A stretch of 64,000 bases of DNA from Daphnia carinata (lineage: Eukaryota > Arthropoda > Branchiopoda > Diplostraca > Daphniidae). Below are positions 23,501 through 33,200 of this stretch, piece after piece. The stretch lies in assembly GCF_022539665.2 (NCBI RefSeq), contig NC_081340.1, forward strand, positions 3,658,001 to 3,722,000. Direction: 5' to 3'. The notes under the pieces are model-generated. The model had not been told where the DNA came from. It made no database searches and saw only the letters and a program-made list of their open reading frames with translations. A program made the position numbers and the translations under genes. How positions within the stretch are numbered: the stretch's first letter is position 1; the number at the start of each line of letters is the position of its first letter.

Positions 23501-26500
23501 TAAGCAATCGTTTTTATTATATTTTTACATATAAATGGGGGCACGATTTATTTCGTTTCGTGTTTGCCGTTTTTTTTTCTTTTTTCTTTTATTGAGCCTC
23601 CGGCCCCGACAGTTCATGCGGATCCATTAGCCGCTCCTTCTGTTCCGTGCGCGCGCCGTTCATAAACTTAAAAAGAAACGTAACAAACGGGATATTTTTA
23701 TTTGTCCTGTTATTTCTTTTCGTTTGCAACATTCGACAATGGAAATCTAACAAGGGGGTAAGGGTTTTTTTTTTTTCTTCGAATGATTTGAATAGGTTTA
23801 AATGAGGGATTTAAAACTGACGTTGTCGATTCACATCCCCATGACGACGACGCGCATCGGGGTGTGTGCACGACGGGACCTTAAAAAGCTAACTGGGTGG
23901 AAACAAATATTTTTGGATGACATTTTCGATATAATGGATTGAATAATTGGCATAAGCTCGAATGTTTGCGCTTATTTCTAACGGGGTTTGTTCCTCGAAT
24001 TCGATTGTTTTCAACTATTAATGACAAGAGGTTAGGACACGTAGCGGATTTTTAGCGAGAAGATGCAATTTGAAATTCAATCACCCGATTTCTGCCATAT
24101 TGTCATCTTTTAATTTTTAGCATTAAATTTAATTCTTATACTTTGCCTTACTTTTTTGTGGGGTAGGAGATCTACAAATTGAGATAAGTTGATGGCGGCC
24201 GTCGCTCCGTCCTAGGGTCTTTGCTCGTTAATTAGTGCTTTTGTTTTTGTCTTCCCCCTTCAGCATTGTTTCTTTCTAAGATACGAGGGGTTCTTTGAAA
24301 CTAAAACAATGAGGGTGAAAACAAAAAAGAACTGAAATTTCCGGTTCAACTCCGGTATCTGACTGACCGCTGCTGGATCGTGGCGGAACCAGCGGGCATT
24401 CTTTGTCTTGTTTCTTCGAAGAATCAAGAGGGGGGAAGAAGAAAAGGAGACTGGACATGGCGCCATGTTGCGCACTTATCGGACCAAACTTTTTTTTTTT
24501 CTGTAAATATTATTTTTTTCAGTGTTTATTCAACACTTAAAAACGGGGGAAATGCGTTTCAAGGATTATCTTTAAATAAAAGGGGATATTTAAAGGTCTG
24601 GCTGCGCAGCTGCTTTCTGGTTTCACGAGACGAAGGGATTAGAAAATTCAAAAAAAAAAGGCGTCCCGTTTAACTCCATTCTTAGTCCCGCCATGTTTGT
24701 TTCGATCAGGTGTTCGTGATCCCTTGTTTTTCCCTCAGAGCCATGGGAAAATGGGGTGGCAGAGTCTAAAGTTTCAGCTCTTTTATAGCTTCTGCTTGTC
24801 CGTGTTTTTATTTTATCGTCTGTTTTTTTTTTGGTTGTTGTTGAAGTCGAGAAAAAAAAAGGTTTCGTTTATTTTTATTTGCAAAATGCCATTTTTGCGT
24901 GTTGTGTCTGAACAGTGGGGCTTTGCATACATGTGTGTTCGGCTGAGTTCGTTCAATCATCATTGGCATTGAATTCGGGCCGGATGGTGAAAGCAGAGCT
25001 AGTTGAACGTAACGAAATACCATCCGCTTATTGTTTACTTGTCTGGCCATTTTGTTTGGTTGTTTTTCGTATGCACGTATTGTACATCCAATCATTCATC
25101 AGGATAGGATTCGAAAGTTGTATTGATATACTATTTGCAATTTCTAATCGAATTCCCCCCTCTTTTTTTAAGCGATCGATTGAGTTTCCATGAACTTATA
25201 GATTGCAAAACAAGAAAGAAAAGGGCTTTTGCCATGACAGTGATGGTGGCTTTGCCTGTCGTGAGTCATACATGTCTGCTGGATGTTGTAAGGTTTGACA
25301 GGTGGACAGCTGCCGTTAACGTTGGACCGAAACCGTTGAAGGACTTGCACCGCACACGTAGACGCGTTTCAAACTCCTCTTGCTTATTGGTTCCATGTTG
25401 TTCTGTGACTCACATTTCTTATTTCTTTTTTTACGAAATGAAACTAGCGAGAGTCTCGCTTGATTGAACGGCCGTCGTTGGTGGCTGGTTCGGTTGAAAT
25501 GTTTTTTTTTTAAATTGGGTCTTGTCGATAGCTTCTACCCTCCTCCATTTTTTTCTGGAAGTAGTTTTCTGGATTATAATAAGACGAGGAAAAAAAAAAG
25601 GGTAGGAAATGATGATGGCGGAGGAAGGTAAATTAAGGGGGGAGAGTGGCAAAGAGTCAGTCGAGTGGAAACGTTCGCCTTCTTCGTCCGGTTTTTTTCG
25701 GTGTCCCTCAGCGTCACGCTGGTGATTATCGGGAGCTCTTTAAAACTTTTCTTTAAAAGGCGGGGGGGGGGGGAGAAAATGCTCAGGGCTAAAATGATGT
25801 TATGAATCGTGTTAAAGGTTTGGACCGATACAGAAGGTGGAAAAAAAATATTGAGGACATGCAAAAGACCATTGGGGAAATAGAGAGGAAACAGGAAGCG
25901 TGGATCGCTGCTGGTTGTTGCTGCTGCTGCCCTCCCCTTCGCTCCTCCACCCACCTGGAGGTTTCCACTCCACCTGTTTTATTTTTTTTATTTATCCCTC
26001 CCTTGAAAAAAGCATTTTTTTTTTTTTGTTCAACTATAGTAGCGCGTGGTACCTGCCGCACATTGTGTCTGGTGGGTGCGCATACTGCCCGCCTCTTATT
26101 GCACGCAACGTCAACTGCCGAGAGAGGGCGAATCTCCATAAATAGACATGGACTCGCTAAGAACCAAGTTAAATCCCTCGTTGACTCTCACCTGGTGAAC
26201 ACAACTCTCTCTCTCCCTTAGCGCCTACCCTCTCCTTTTTTTAGTCGAAGAAAAAAGAAATAGTGGAAATTTAATTCGTTTCCGATAACTCGTTTTGTTT
26301 ATCGTAGTTTTTTTTAAAACAAGTGAGATTGGTTTTTATTTTTGGAACGTGATTCGAGTTTTCGTTTTATTGCGGTGATACTTGAAACAAGTGATAATAG
26401 TTAAAACATGCCGGCTTACTACGAATTTCGAAGTGTCGAGATGGATCGTGTCGGATGCGGCAAACGAAAGTGCGCACCTGTTAACCGATTTTATTTGATT

Positions 26501-28007
26501 GGATGTTTTCTATTTTGTTTATAACTAAATTTTTACACTTTTTTTTCCCGTATTGTTTTGCAGGGTGTTGAAGCCTCCCGGTGGCGGATCGAGCGACATT
26601 TTCGGAACGGCTGATCTGAAACCAGCGGCCGGTACGAAATCGAGCCACTCTGATCATTTCAGCGCTGGTTCCGGTTTCGGTGGTGATTTGAGCGACATGG
26701 GCGTGAAGAGCTCGTCTATCGATTCGAACGATGGCGCTTCTACCCCGTCGCAGACATCGACGTCGAATGGATCGCCCAACAATTCCGAGCCAAACACCCC
26801 GCGTTCAGGTAAAACACAAACTGACCAACGTAATCGAAGAATCCTCCTAACCGCTACTTTCAACTTCTTTATTTTTTTGAGTTTTGGGCTGTTCTGATTA
26901 ACGTTTAAAAAAAAAAAAAAAGAGTAAGAACCTTAACGTAATTAATCCAATTAACCGGGTTAGACCTAATCCTGTCAAGAATTCGGGAATGTTTCACGTA
27001 AAATTCAAAAGACATTTTAAAATTCTTAATTTTCCCGAATTCATGGCTGTTTCATTTTTTTTTTCTTAATTGAATAATTATTAAATGGCTTACTAATTAA
27101 CCTTATTTTGTTTATTTTTTTCTTTCCCATCTTTTCCGTGTGTTCTTGGTTTTCGGTGTGGCTATTTCGTTCTTGTCGGGTTTCTTTCTTTCCCCGATAT
27201 GTTTTTCGCTATTATTATTTTGAAAAAAACCCTGTCGTTCTGGATCGCTGCCGCGCGATTTGCATCGAACTCTCAGGTACTCCGCTGCTTAACGGGCCAG
27301 TTGCCTACGCTAACCAGCAGCCTTTACCTACACCGGTTGGCCGTCAGCAAGGAAACCGTGCGCGAGGTAATCCCAAACGATAACAACAATCTAAGCCAAT
27401 AAATAAATAAAAACACGTGGATAAAAGATGCACCGACGTGTGCGGCTCATTGCGTGTGAGAGCAATTGCAGGGCGGAAACTATGACGCCAAATAGTTCCC
27501 TTTTTTTTTTTTTTTTTTTTTTTTGAATTGCCTATTTTATTATTCAGCTTTTGGGCGTGGTTTCTTTTTTTTGCCTTTGCATTTGGCGTTATTGTCTTTT
27601 TTTTCAGAATTGTGTAAAACGACTCCGGAAATGATCCGAACTAACCAACCCCTCTAATAAAACCTCAATTCCCTATTTTTTTTTATATAAAGAAATTGCG
27701 GGAAAAGTAATGTCACACCATTAACAATTTTAAAAAATAATTTAATTGTATTGTTTATCCCGTTCTCACACACACGGTAGAACATTTTTCCTTTGGCTTT
27801 TTCTGATGACTTTCTGCAATCCCGAACTTTGACCTTAATGATGAACGTCTTTATTTCATGTTCTATTTTTTTTTTTTTTTTTTTATATAAATCAAAGGTA
27901 ATCCAGTGACGGGCGAAGGATATAGCGCTGAAACTGCCGAAAAGAAAGAAGAAACACCACGACGCGGTCGAGTCCCACCAGGAGGCTATTCATCTAAACT
28001 GTGGTAG
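20460..28007 (+). CDS. Jupiter: Jupiter microtubule-associated protein (JPT1/HN1 family), spliced gene with two first exons
   Basis: Seen: upstream isoform joins 20460-20512, 26564-26808, 27277-27366 and 27898-28007, a closed frame of 498 nt (165 aa). Exon 2 opens with KVLKPPGGGSSDIFG, the family hallmark, and the C-terminus runs GNPVTGEGY...RVPPGGYSSKLW, matching the Drosophila Jupiter ending. The middle is Ser/Thr/Asn-rich and presumably disordered. Known: Jupiter binds microtubules and marks the spindle in Drosophila; vertebrate homologues are JPT1/HN1 and JPT2. The second SNIF-type motif found in many relatives is not visible here. A second promoter and first exon at 26408 gives an alternative N-terminus. 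The gene is divergent from the GPCR and convergent with the formin. Identity is firm; UTR limits are unknown. Confidence 0.93.
20513..26407 (+). other. Large first intron of Jupiter (contains the internal promoter)
   Basis: No additional coding exon could be supported in these 5.9 kb. The sequence is AT-rich with long T runs (for example 22941-22960). The 3' end, about 26.25-26.40 kb, must carry the promoter and 5' UTR of the downstream isoform if that exon is real. Confidence 0.6.
26408..26469 (+). CDS. Jupiter: Alternative first coding exon of Jupiter (downstream promoter isoform)
   Basis: The ATG at 26408 encodes MPAYYEFRSVEMDRVGCGKR plus two bases (AA) before a GTGCGC donor. The phase (2) is identical to that of the upstream first exon, so it splices to 26564 and reads GKRKVLKPPGGG. 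Known: one Drosophila Jupiter isoform starts with a similar MAAY..FK.VEL....K.KKRVL sequence. The resemblance in sequence and phase argues for a real alternative first exon and an internal promoter. The resulting protein would be 168 aa. Confidence 0.8.
26564..26808 (+). CDS. Jupiter: Jupiter common exon 2 (PPGGGSSDIFG motif)
   Basis: Acceptor TTTTGCAG, donor TTCAG before GTAAAAC; 245 nt, entering in phase 2 and leaving in phase 1. It carries the diagnostic VLKPPGGGSSDIFG motif followed by a low-complexity Ser/Gly/Asn region ending NSEPNTPRS. Confidence 0.92.
26979..27042. repeat. Inverted repeat in Jupiter intron 2
   Basis: GAATTCGGGAA at 26979-26989 is the exact reverse complement of TTCCCGAATTC at 27032-27042, giving 11-bp arms and a 42-nt loop inside a 468-nt intron. 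It could form an RNA hairpin in the pre-mRNA. Confidence 0.7.
27277..27366 (+). CDS. Jupiter: Jupiter exon 3 (phase-symmetric, 90 nt)
   Basis: Acceptor ACTCTCAG, donor CGAG before GTAATC. It encodes GTPLLNGPVAYANQQPLPTP and following residues ending GRQQGNRAR. Both ends are phase 1 and the length is 30 codons, so skipping would keep the frame. Confidence 0.82.
27898..28007 (+). CDS. Jupiter: Jupiter terminal coding exon
   Basis: Follows ATCAAAG and completes GNPVTGEGY, then an acidic/basic stretch and the conserved tail RVPPGGYSSKLW before TAG at 28005-28007. The tail matches the PPGG.SS.LW ending of insect Jupiter proteins. Confidence 0.9.
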
Positions 28008-28598
28008 ACGTCGTTCTGATTTGTGCTGATTTCAAAATCAGTTGAAAAGATGGACCCCCTTCTCTTCCGCTCTGTTTTTTTTTTCTTTTCATCTTTTCAT
28101 TTAGTATTATTATTTTTTTTTTTTTCTATTTTGTCTTCCTCCTTTATGTTTGGATCTGTTCCTGAGATTGGCTTCCAATTTTTTTTTTGGAGAAGTCAAA
28201 ATTTCACGAGATGCAGGCTAAGATAACGGTGTCGCCAAAAAAAAACATTTCTTTTTATAATGGGAAATTCACCTCCCCCTCCTTTGTCTGTGGGAAGCAA
28301 TCGAGAAGTATGAGAATGCCAATGAGTCATCAATGTAGAACCTGTTGACAATGCGACACCATTGAGCGATGGGTAAAATACCGATACGTTTGTCACGAGC
28401 AATTGTCGGGACTTTTGCTTTAAAAAAAATGGGAAAATTAAAAAATAATGATAAGGAAATTTGGAAATTGAGTGAGTCCGTGTTGCTTTTTCTCTGCGTG
28501 TTGGCTTAGCTTTTCATTTGGCGCTGGCGACTCGTCTAAAATAATTCGGGACTAAAATCATTCCTCCCTTTTGAATAATTCCTTTAAATTAAAAAAAT

Positions 28599-28604
28599 AA
28601 TAAA
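28599..28604 (+). terminator. Candidate polyadenylation signal of Jupiter
   Basis: First AATAAA downstream of the Jupiter stop codon, about 590 bp into the 3' UTR. A second candidate is at 29044-29049. In such AT-rich DNA the motif occurs often by chance. Confidence 0.35.
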
Positions 28605-28746
28605 ATTATAATACGCAACTTATTATAATCTCTTTCCAATTTTCCTAATATATTTTCCATGCCTATCGCTATTTTGCCACACTATATGCCTCCATTTTTT
28701 TCTCTTTTTATTAACCTTCCCAATATTTTTTTTTTTTTTTTTTTTT

Positions 28747-28752
28747 TTTATT
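28747..28752 (-). terminator. Candidate polyadenylation signal of the formin gene
   Basis: The first canonical AATAAA I find on the minus strand downstream of the formin stop, about 1.3 kb away, with another at 28707-28712. The distance would place the formin 3' end inside the predicted Jupiter 3' UTR. Confidence 0.3.
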
Positions 28753-29604
28753 CTCAATTCGATTTTGGCTTCATAATATTTTTTTTCTCTCTGATTTCCC
28801 TTCCCCGTGTGTCGTGTACGTTTTTTTTTTCTTTTTTGGCGTCGTGTGCCTTTATCAAATGAGTTATTTTTTTTGGCCATTTTCAAATAGCTTGTATGCA
28901 AATTGAAACGGGATGGAAATACAAATGATTTCACTTAAAAGAATTTTTGAACCATTTCTTTACAAGCGGGAATGAGTATATGTATTTCTTTTCGTTTCCA
29001 ATCAACACCAATGGTTAAAAACAAAAGTATTTTTTTTTTACACAATAAAAAAAATTGAAGAGATTATTATTACACCACGTGATTTTTCATATTTAAAAAA
29101 AATTAGGCATTGGTCCCCCAATCCAGGTAAATTATGTTTCCCCATTTTTTTTTTGTTTTCGTCTTTGTTGGCATGATGAATGTTTTAAAAAATATTTCAT
29201 GTCGTAAATAATGTTATTGTTTTCAGTTTAAAAACAAATAACGGACGTGGGAGGGACAACGCCATCGTGATCCTTGTACAAATTACGCGATCAAAATTGG
29301 CACCTTTTTGCGGGTTATGTTACCTTTACCAACATACGGCGAAGAATCATTTCCCATTTGATGTGGCGGGCAAGCAAAACAACAGATTTTTTTTTTTTTT
29401 TTTTTAGAAAAAAAAATGGAGGGAGGGAGTTTGTAAAAAATATATAATATATGTACGGTCAGGCCCTGGGATTATTTTTTGAACAAGAAAAATGTCAAAG
29501 GAGTTCAGAGGTAGAGAAAAAGATTAGAAGGCACAGTTAATTATAAATCGACCAAGAGATTTAAAAAAAAAAATTAAGTGACAGGGGAGACACATTAAAA
29601 AAGG

Positions 29605-29618
29605 GAGAGAGAGAGAGC
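29605..29618. repeat. (GA)7 microsatellite
   Basis: A short GA run in the convergent 3' region. Confidence 0.8.
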
Positions 29619-30072
29619 TTTGAATAAGGCATGATGCATATATGCAAATTAAATGAAGAAGAATATCACCGATAATGTTTTGTTTCTCAAGAAAGGCATG
29701 GACGTCATCATTTCTTTTTTTTTTGATGCAGGCAAATGAACTTTTGGTATAAATAGATATTCACTGGCGTTGTGTTTAAAGTCTTTCGCTTATCATTCCC
29801 CCCTTTTTTCTGCGTTCCACTTTCATACGGGACTCCAAAAAACAAAAAGGGACAATAGATAAAAACGAAATTGTTCTGGCTTGTTTAGCGCATAGCTGGG
29901 GTAACAAAAAAAATCCTTTTTTTTTTTTTTTAAGTGTGCTGGGTTTTTTTGTGTGTGTGTTGCGAGAGGAAGGCAGATAAGCCGGAAAAAAAAAGCAACG
30001 GTGAATGAATAATGAACAATGTCAGCAAAAAAAAAAAAATAAAATAAATTAAATGGAAGATGGGGGAGGAGC

Positions 30073-30245
30073 TCAGAGCATTTTGGGACGTTGAGCGACG
30101 GAGGTTGTGGCGGACGGGCGGATGCTGCTCTTGACCAGAACGGGACTGAGCATGTCTTTATCCTTGGCCACGCTCGACGCGGTCGGTCGCATGAAGCTGG
30201 ACCCCGTGCTGCGACGGACCGGAGCGGGAGAACTTGGAACTGCCA
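30073..30245 (-). CDS. form3: Formin terminal coding exon 19
   Basis: Encodes VPSSPAPVRRSTGSSFMRPT to the end SVAQRPKML, stop TGA at 30073-30075. Two AG acceptors six nt apart (first base 30245 or 30239) both keep the frame, so the start of this exon is uncertain by two codons. Confidence 0.8.
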
Positions 30246-33200
30246 CTACAAATGTGCGGTTTGCGTTTCGCCATCCCACCCGGAAAGTTAAAGAAAAAGA
30301 AAAGAAATCAATAATAGCAGGGAACGAAAAAAAAAACAAAAAACAAACAACAAAGCAAACCGCATATAATAAAACAAGAAACGCAACACAAACGGGAAAG
30401 AAAAATAAAAGCGGATGCGTAACGAACGTCAATAGGAAACAAATCTCTGCGCTCATCCGGACACAGGATGTGGTGACCTCGATGATCATTCGTCAATAAA
30501 ATCTACAGGCATTTTCTTTTTTGTTTAAAGATAAAAAGGATTGCACGCGCGTGACTTACCTTTGAGGAATGATGTTGTCCGGCCGTTTACCGGGCCAGCT
30601 GCCGTTCTGACCGAGCCGGATCGCATCAAGGATGTACTTGACGGGCCGTTCCTTTGGGCGCTGGATAAAGTGCTGTTGGACGACATACCACCGGGCATAT
30701 AACTACCGCTCTATTAATAAACGTGAATGTAATTAAATTTCAAAACAAAAATGATAAGCAAAAACAAAAATCAGAATTGAATTAACATCCGCACTTACCC
30801 GATGGGGTGTTAATGATGCGACGGAAGAGGTGGACCGTTTCAAGCTGGTGTTGCTGGTGCCCAAATTAGAAGATCTCGTGCTGGCTCCAATCGGTCGGCT
30901 GGTTCCAGTAGAGTTCATCGACGACTTCCGGCTGGAAGGCTCCGGATCGGCGTTCTCATCGCGGCTCTTGCGGAAGGGGCGCCAATTCATCAGAGTCGAC
31001 GTGTAGCCCGACGCTGTTTTCTTATCCGCTGCACTCGGCGTGCTCGACGGTGTGGCTGATCCGGCACCGGGCGTCCGATTTCCAACCCGGAAGCTGGACG
31101 AACGGCCCAACGTCATCGTCCTTTCTCTCTCCGGTGCCGGCGGTTCGCTGATCGGAGAGAAGAACGTCGAACGCGGGCGATCGGCCGTCCGAATGGATGA
31201 CGAGCGCTTCAGCGAACTGGTGCCATTTTCATCCGTGCGTTTGGCGGGACTTTCGAATTTTTTCGTCAGCGTTTTCGTGAAACTGTCCCGCGTGGAATCT
31301 CCAAACAAGCTGCGTCTCGGCTTTTGCTGGAACAAGGAAAAATTTAGAAAAATTATTTGAAAGTGAATTGAATTGAAATTTATTTGTTTAAAAACCTGGG
31401 CATCGCTAGACGACCGGCTGGCTGTGGTGCTGCTGTTTCCACGCATGCCGGAACCCTGTGCCAACCTGGAGAACACCGAGTCCGTTTTCCTTGGCGGCGA
31501 TTCCCGCAGTTGTGATAACGCCAGACGAGAGCCTTGCGTTTCATCCTGTTACGAATAAAGTCCGATCGAGAAAAGATAATGTCAGCGAATTCCAAAACGG
31601 GGGGGTGAACAGTCGACCAAGATCGCATGGAACAGACGATAAGGAATTTCAGTTAACATCAATGACTCGACGAGAATTTAAAAAGACAAGACGCTTTGTT
31701 CCACCCGTGCGCAATCCATTTGAACCATCAACATAAATCCTCAAGGTTTTTTTGACCGACTGTCTTTTGTCAATCAGCTGTGCGGAAAGAGAGAAAAACA
31801 AATGAATAGCCGATGTGCCATATGTGTTACCTTCAGTGGGCTGGTAGATCTCGATCTGGATTTAGCTCGCAGCGTGGACGGATCGTCTTCTTTGACCAAC
31901 GAGGAGTCAAGTTTCTCCGCCGGCCGGAATTGTCTGGCGAGCCGAGTGCGCCAGTTGTCCTCTGGTGATGACGTTGCCACTGGTTCGCTGAATGATCGAA
32001 GTGGCTCTTGCTGGCCTGATTGTTGCTGCTTGGTCAAACCACACAACAAAAATAAACAAAACAGAAACAAAAAAAAAAAAAAATGAAGTTCATTCGGGAC
32101 GATGGCACGCTCCAATGGATCTAAAAGACACACGACTTTTTTGCATCCAAACATTTATGAAATATGTCTACATGTCCATTTGAAGTTGAGTTCAGTTTTC
32201 CAAGAATAACCACATGTTTTTCTGTCCCACTTTTTTGATCAAACGCATTGCAATCGTCATGCGTCTCTAAAGAAATGAAATGACATTTCTATTTGTTCGT
32301 CATAATACGTAGCGTGAAAAGTTAGGAGATGTCGTCCTCTGAAGGACGGATTGTTACAATGTTTTTTTTTTTTTTTAATACAAAATTTGTTTTTTACCGG
32401 TTCGGCTTCGTTGGTGCGAGAGGGTCGATCGCGACGGACCTTGATGGCGCTGGCACCACTGGCCGTCATAACGGCCGTTTCGGACTCGTCGCGCGGTGCC
32501 AACTTGTCCTTCCATCGCTGCAAACGCCGTTCCTTATCGTCGGCGCTCATGGCCATCCCGTGGTTGCTGTTGTTCCCGTGAGGCTGCAGGTCGCGTTCCT
32601 CGCTCATCCGACGAGTCACCTCCACCGTGCTCACCTCTCCTTCCTGTCGGATATCGTAATTTCGTAATCAATTCGCACGGTATTTCTAACGCATCCGCCG
32701 ATGCTCGTCCACGCATATAATTGATTTTAAAAAAACGATGATCGAAAGTCGATTGCATTTCTCAATTGAAAAGAAATGCATCCGATTTTTTTTACTAGCC
32801 GGAAATCAATAAATCGATCAGCTGGAACGGAGCAAACGGAATCGGAAGCGGATAAAAGCTGAACATTGCGAACCTTTTTGACTTCCATGCCGACGATAAC
32901 GTCCGTTTGTAAAAGGTCTTCAGGATCTTCGACACCTTCGGGTGATTTGCGAGGTTCCAGACTGGAAGCGTCCTCTTCGGCGCCTTCCGGAGCTTTCCGC
33001 AAGCGTCGAGTGCGTCGAGTAGATGAGAAGCGATCGAAACGTCCGTCACCCAATTCATCGTCTTCGGTTTTCAAAGACATACGTCCGTTCTGAGACGATG
33101 GCGTGCCGGACGCGGGAGATCCGGACACTTCTGTCGTTCCAGTCGGTGCGGATGTTGTGCCAGAGCTTGTGACAAACGGACGCGATCCGTAGGCTCTTCG

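Larger units (their letters stand above)
28008..30072. other. Convergent 3' UTR region of Jupiter (+) and the formin (-)
   Basis: Two kilobases lie between the two stop codons with no supported coding sequence. The DNA is extremely A/T-rich, with T runs around 28730-28749 and 29390-29405. Candidate polyadenylation signals overlap: AATAAA on the plus strand at 28599 and 29044, and on the minus strand at 28747-28752 and 28707-28712. The two transcripts are therefore likely to overlap at their 3' ends. Confidence 0.5.
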
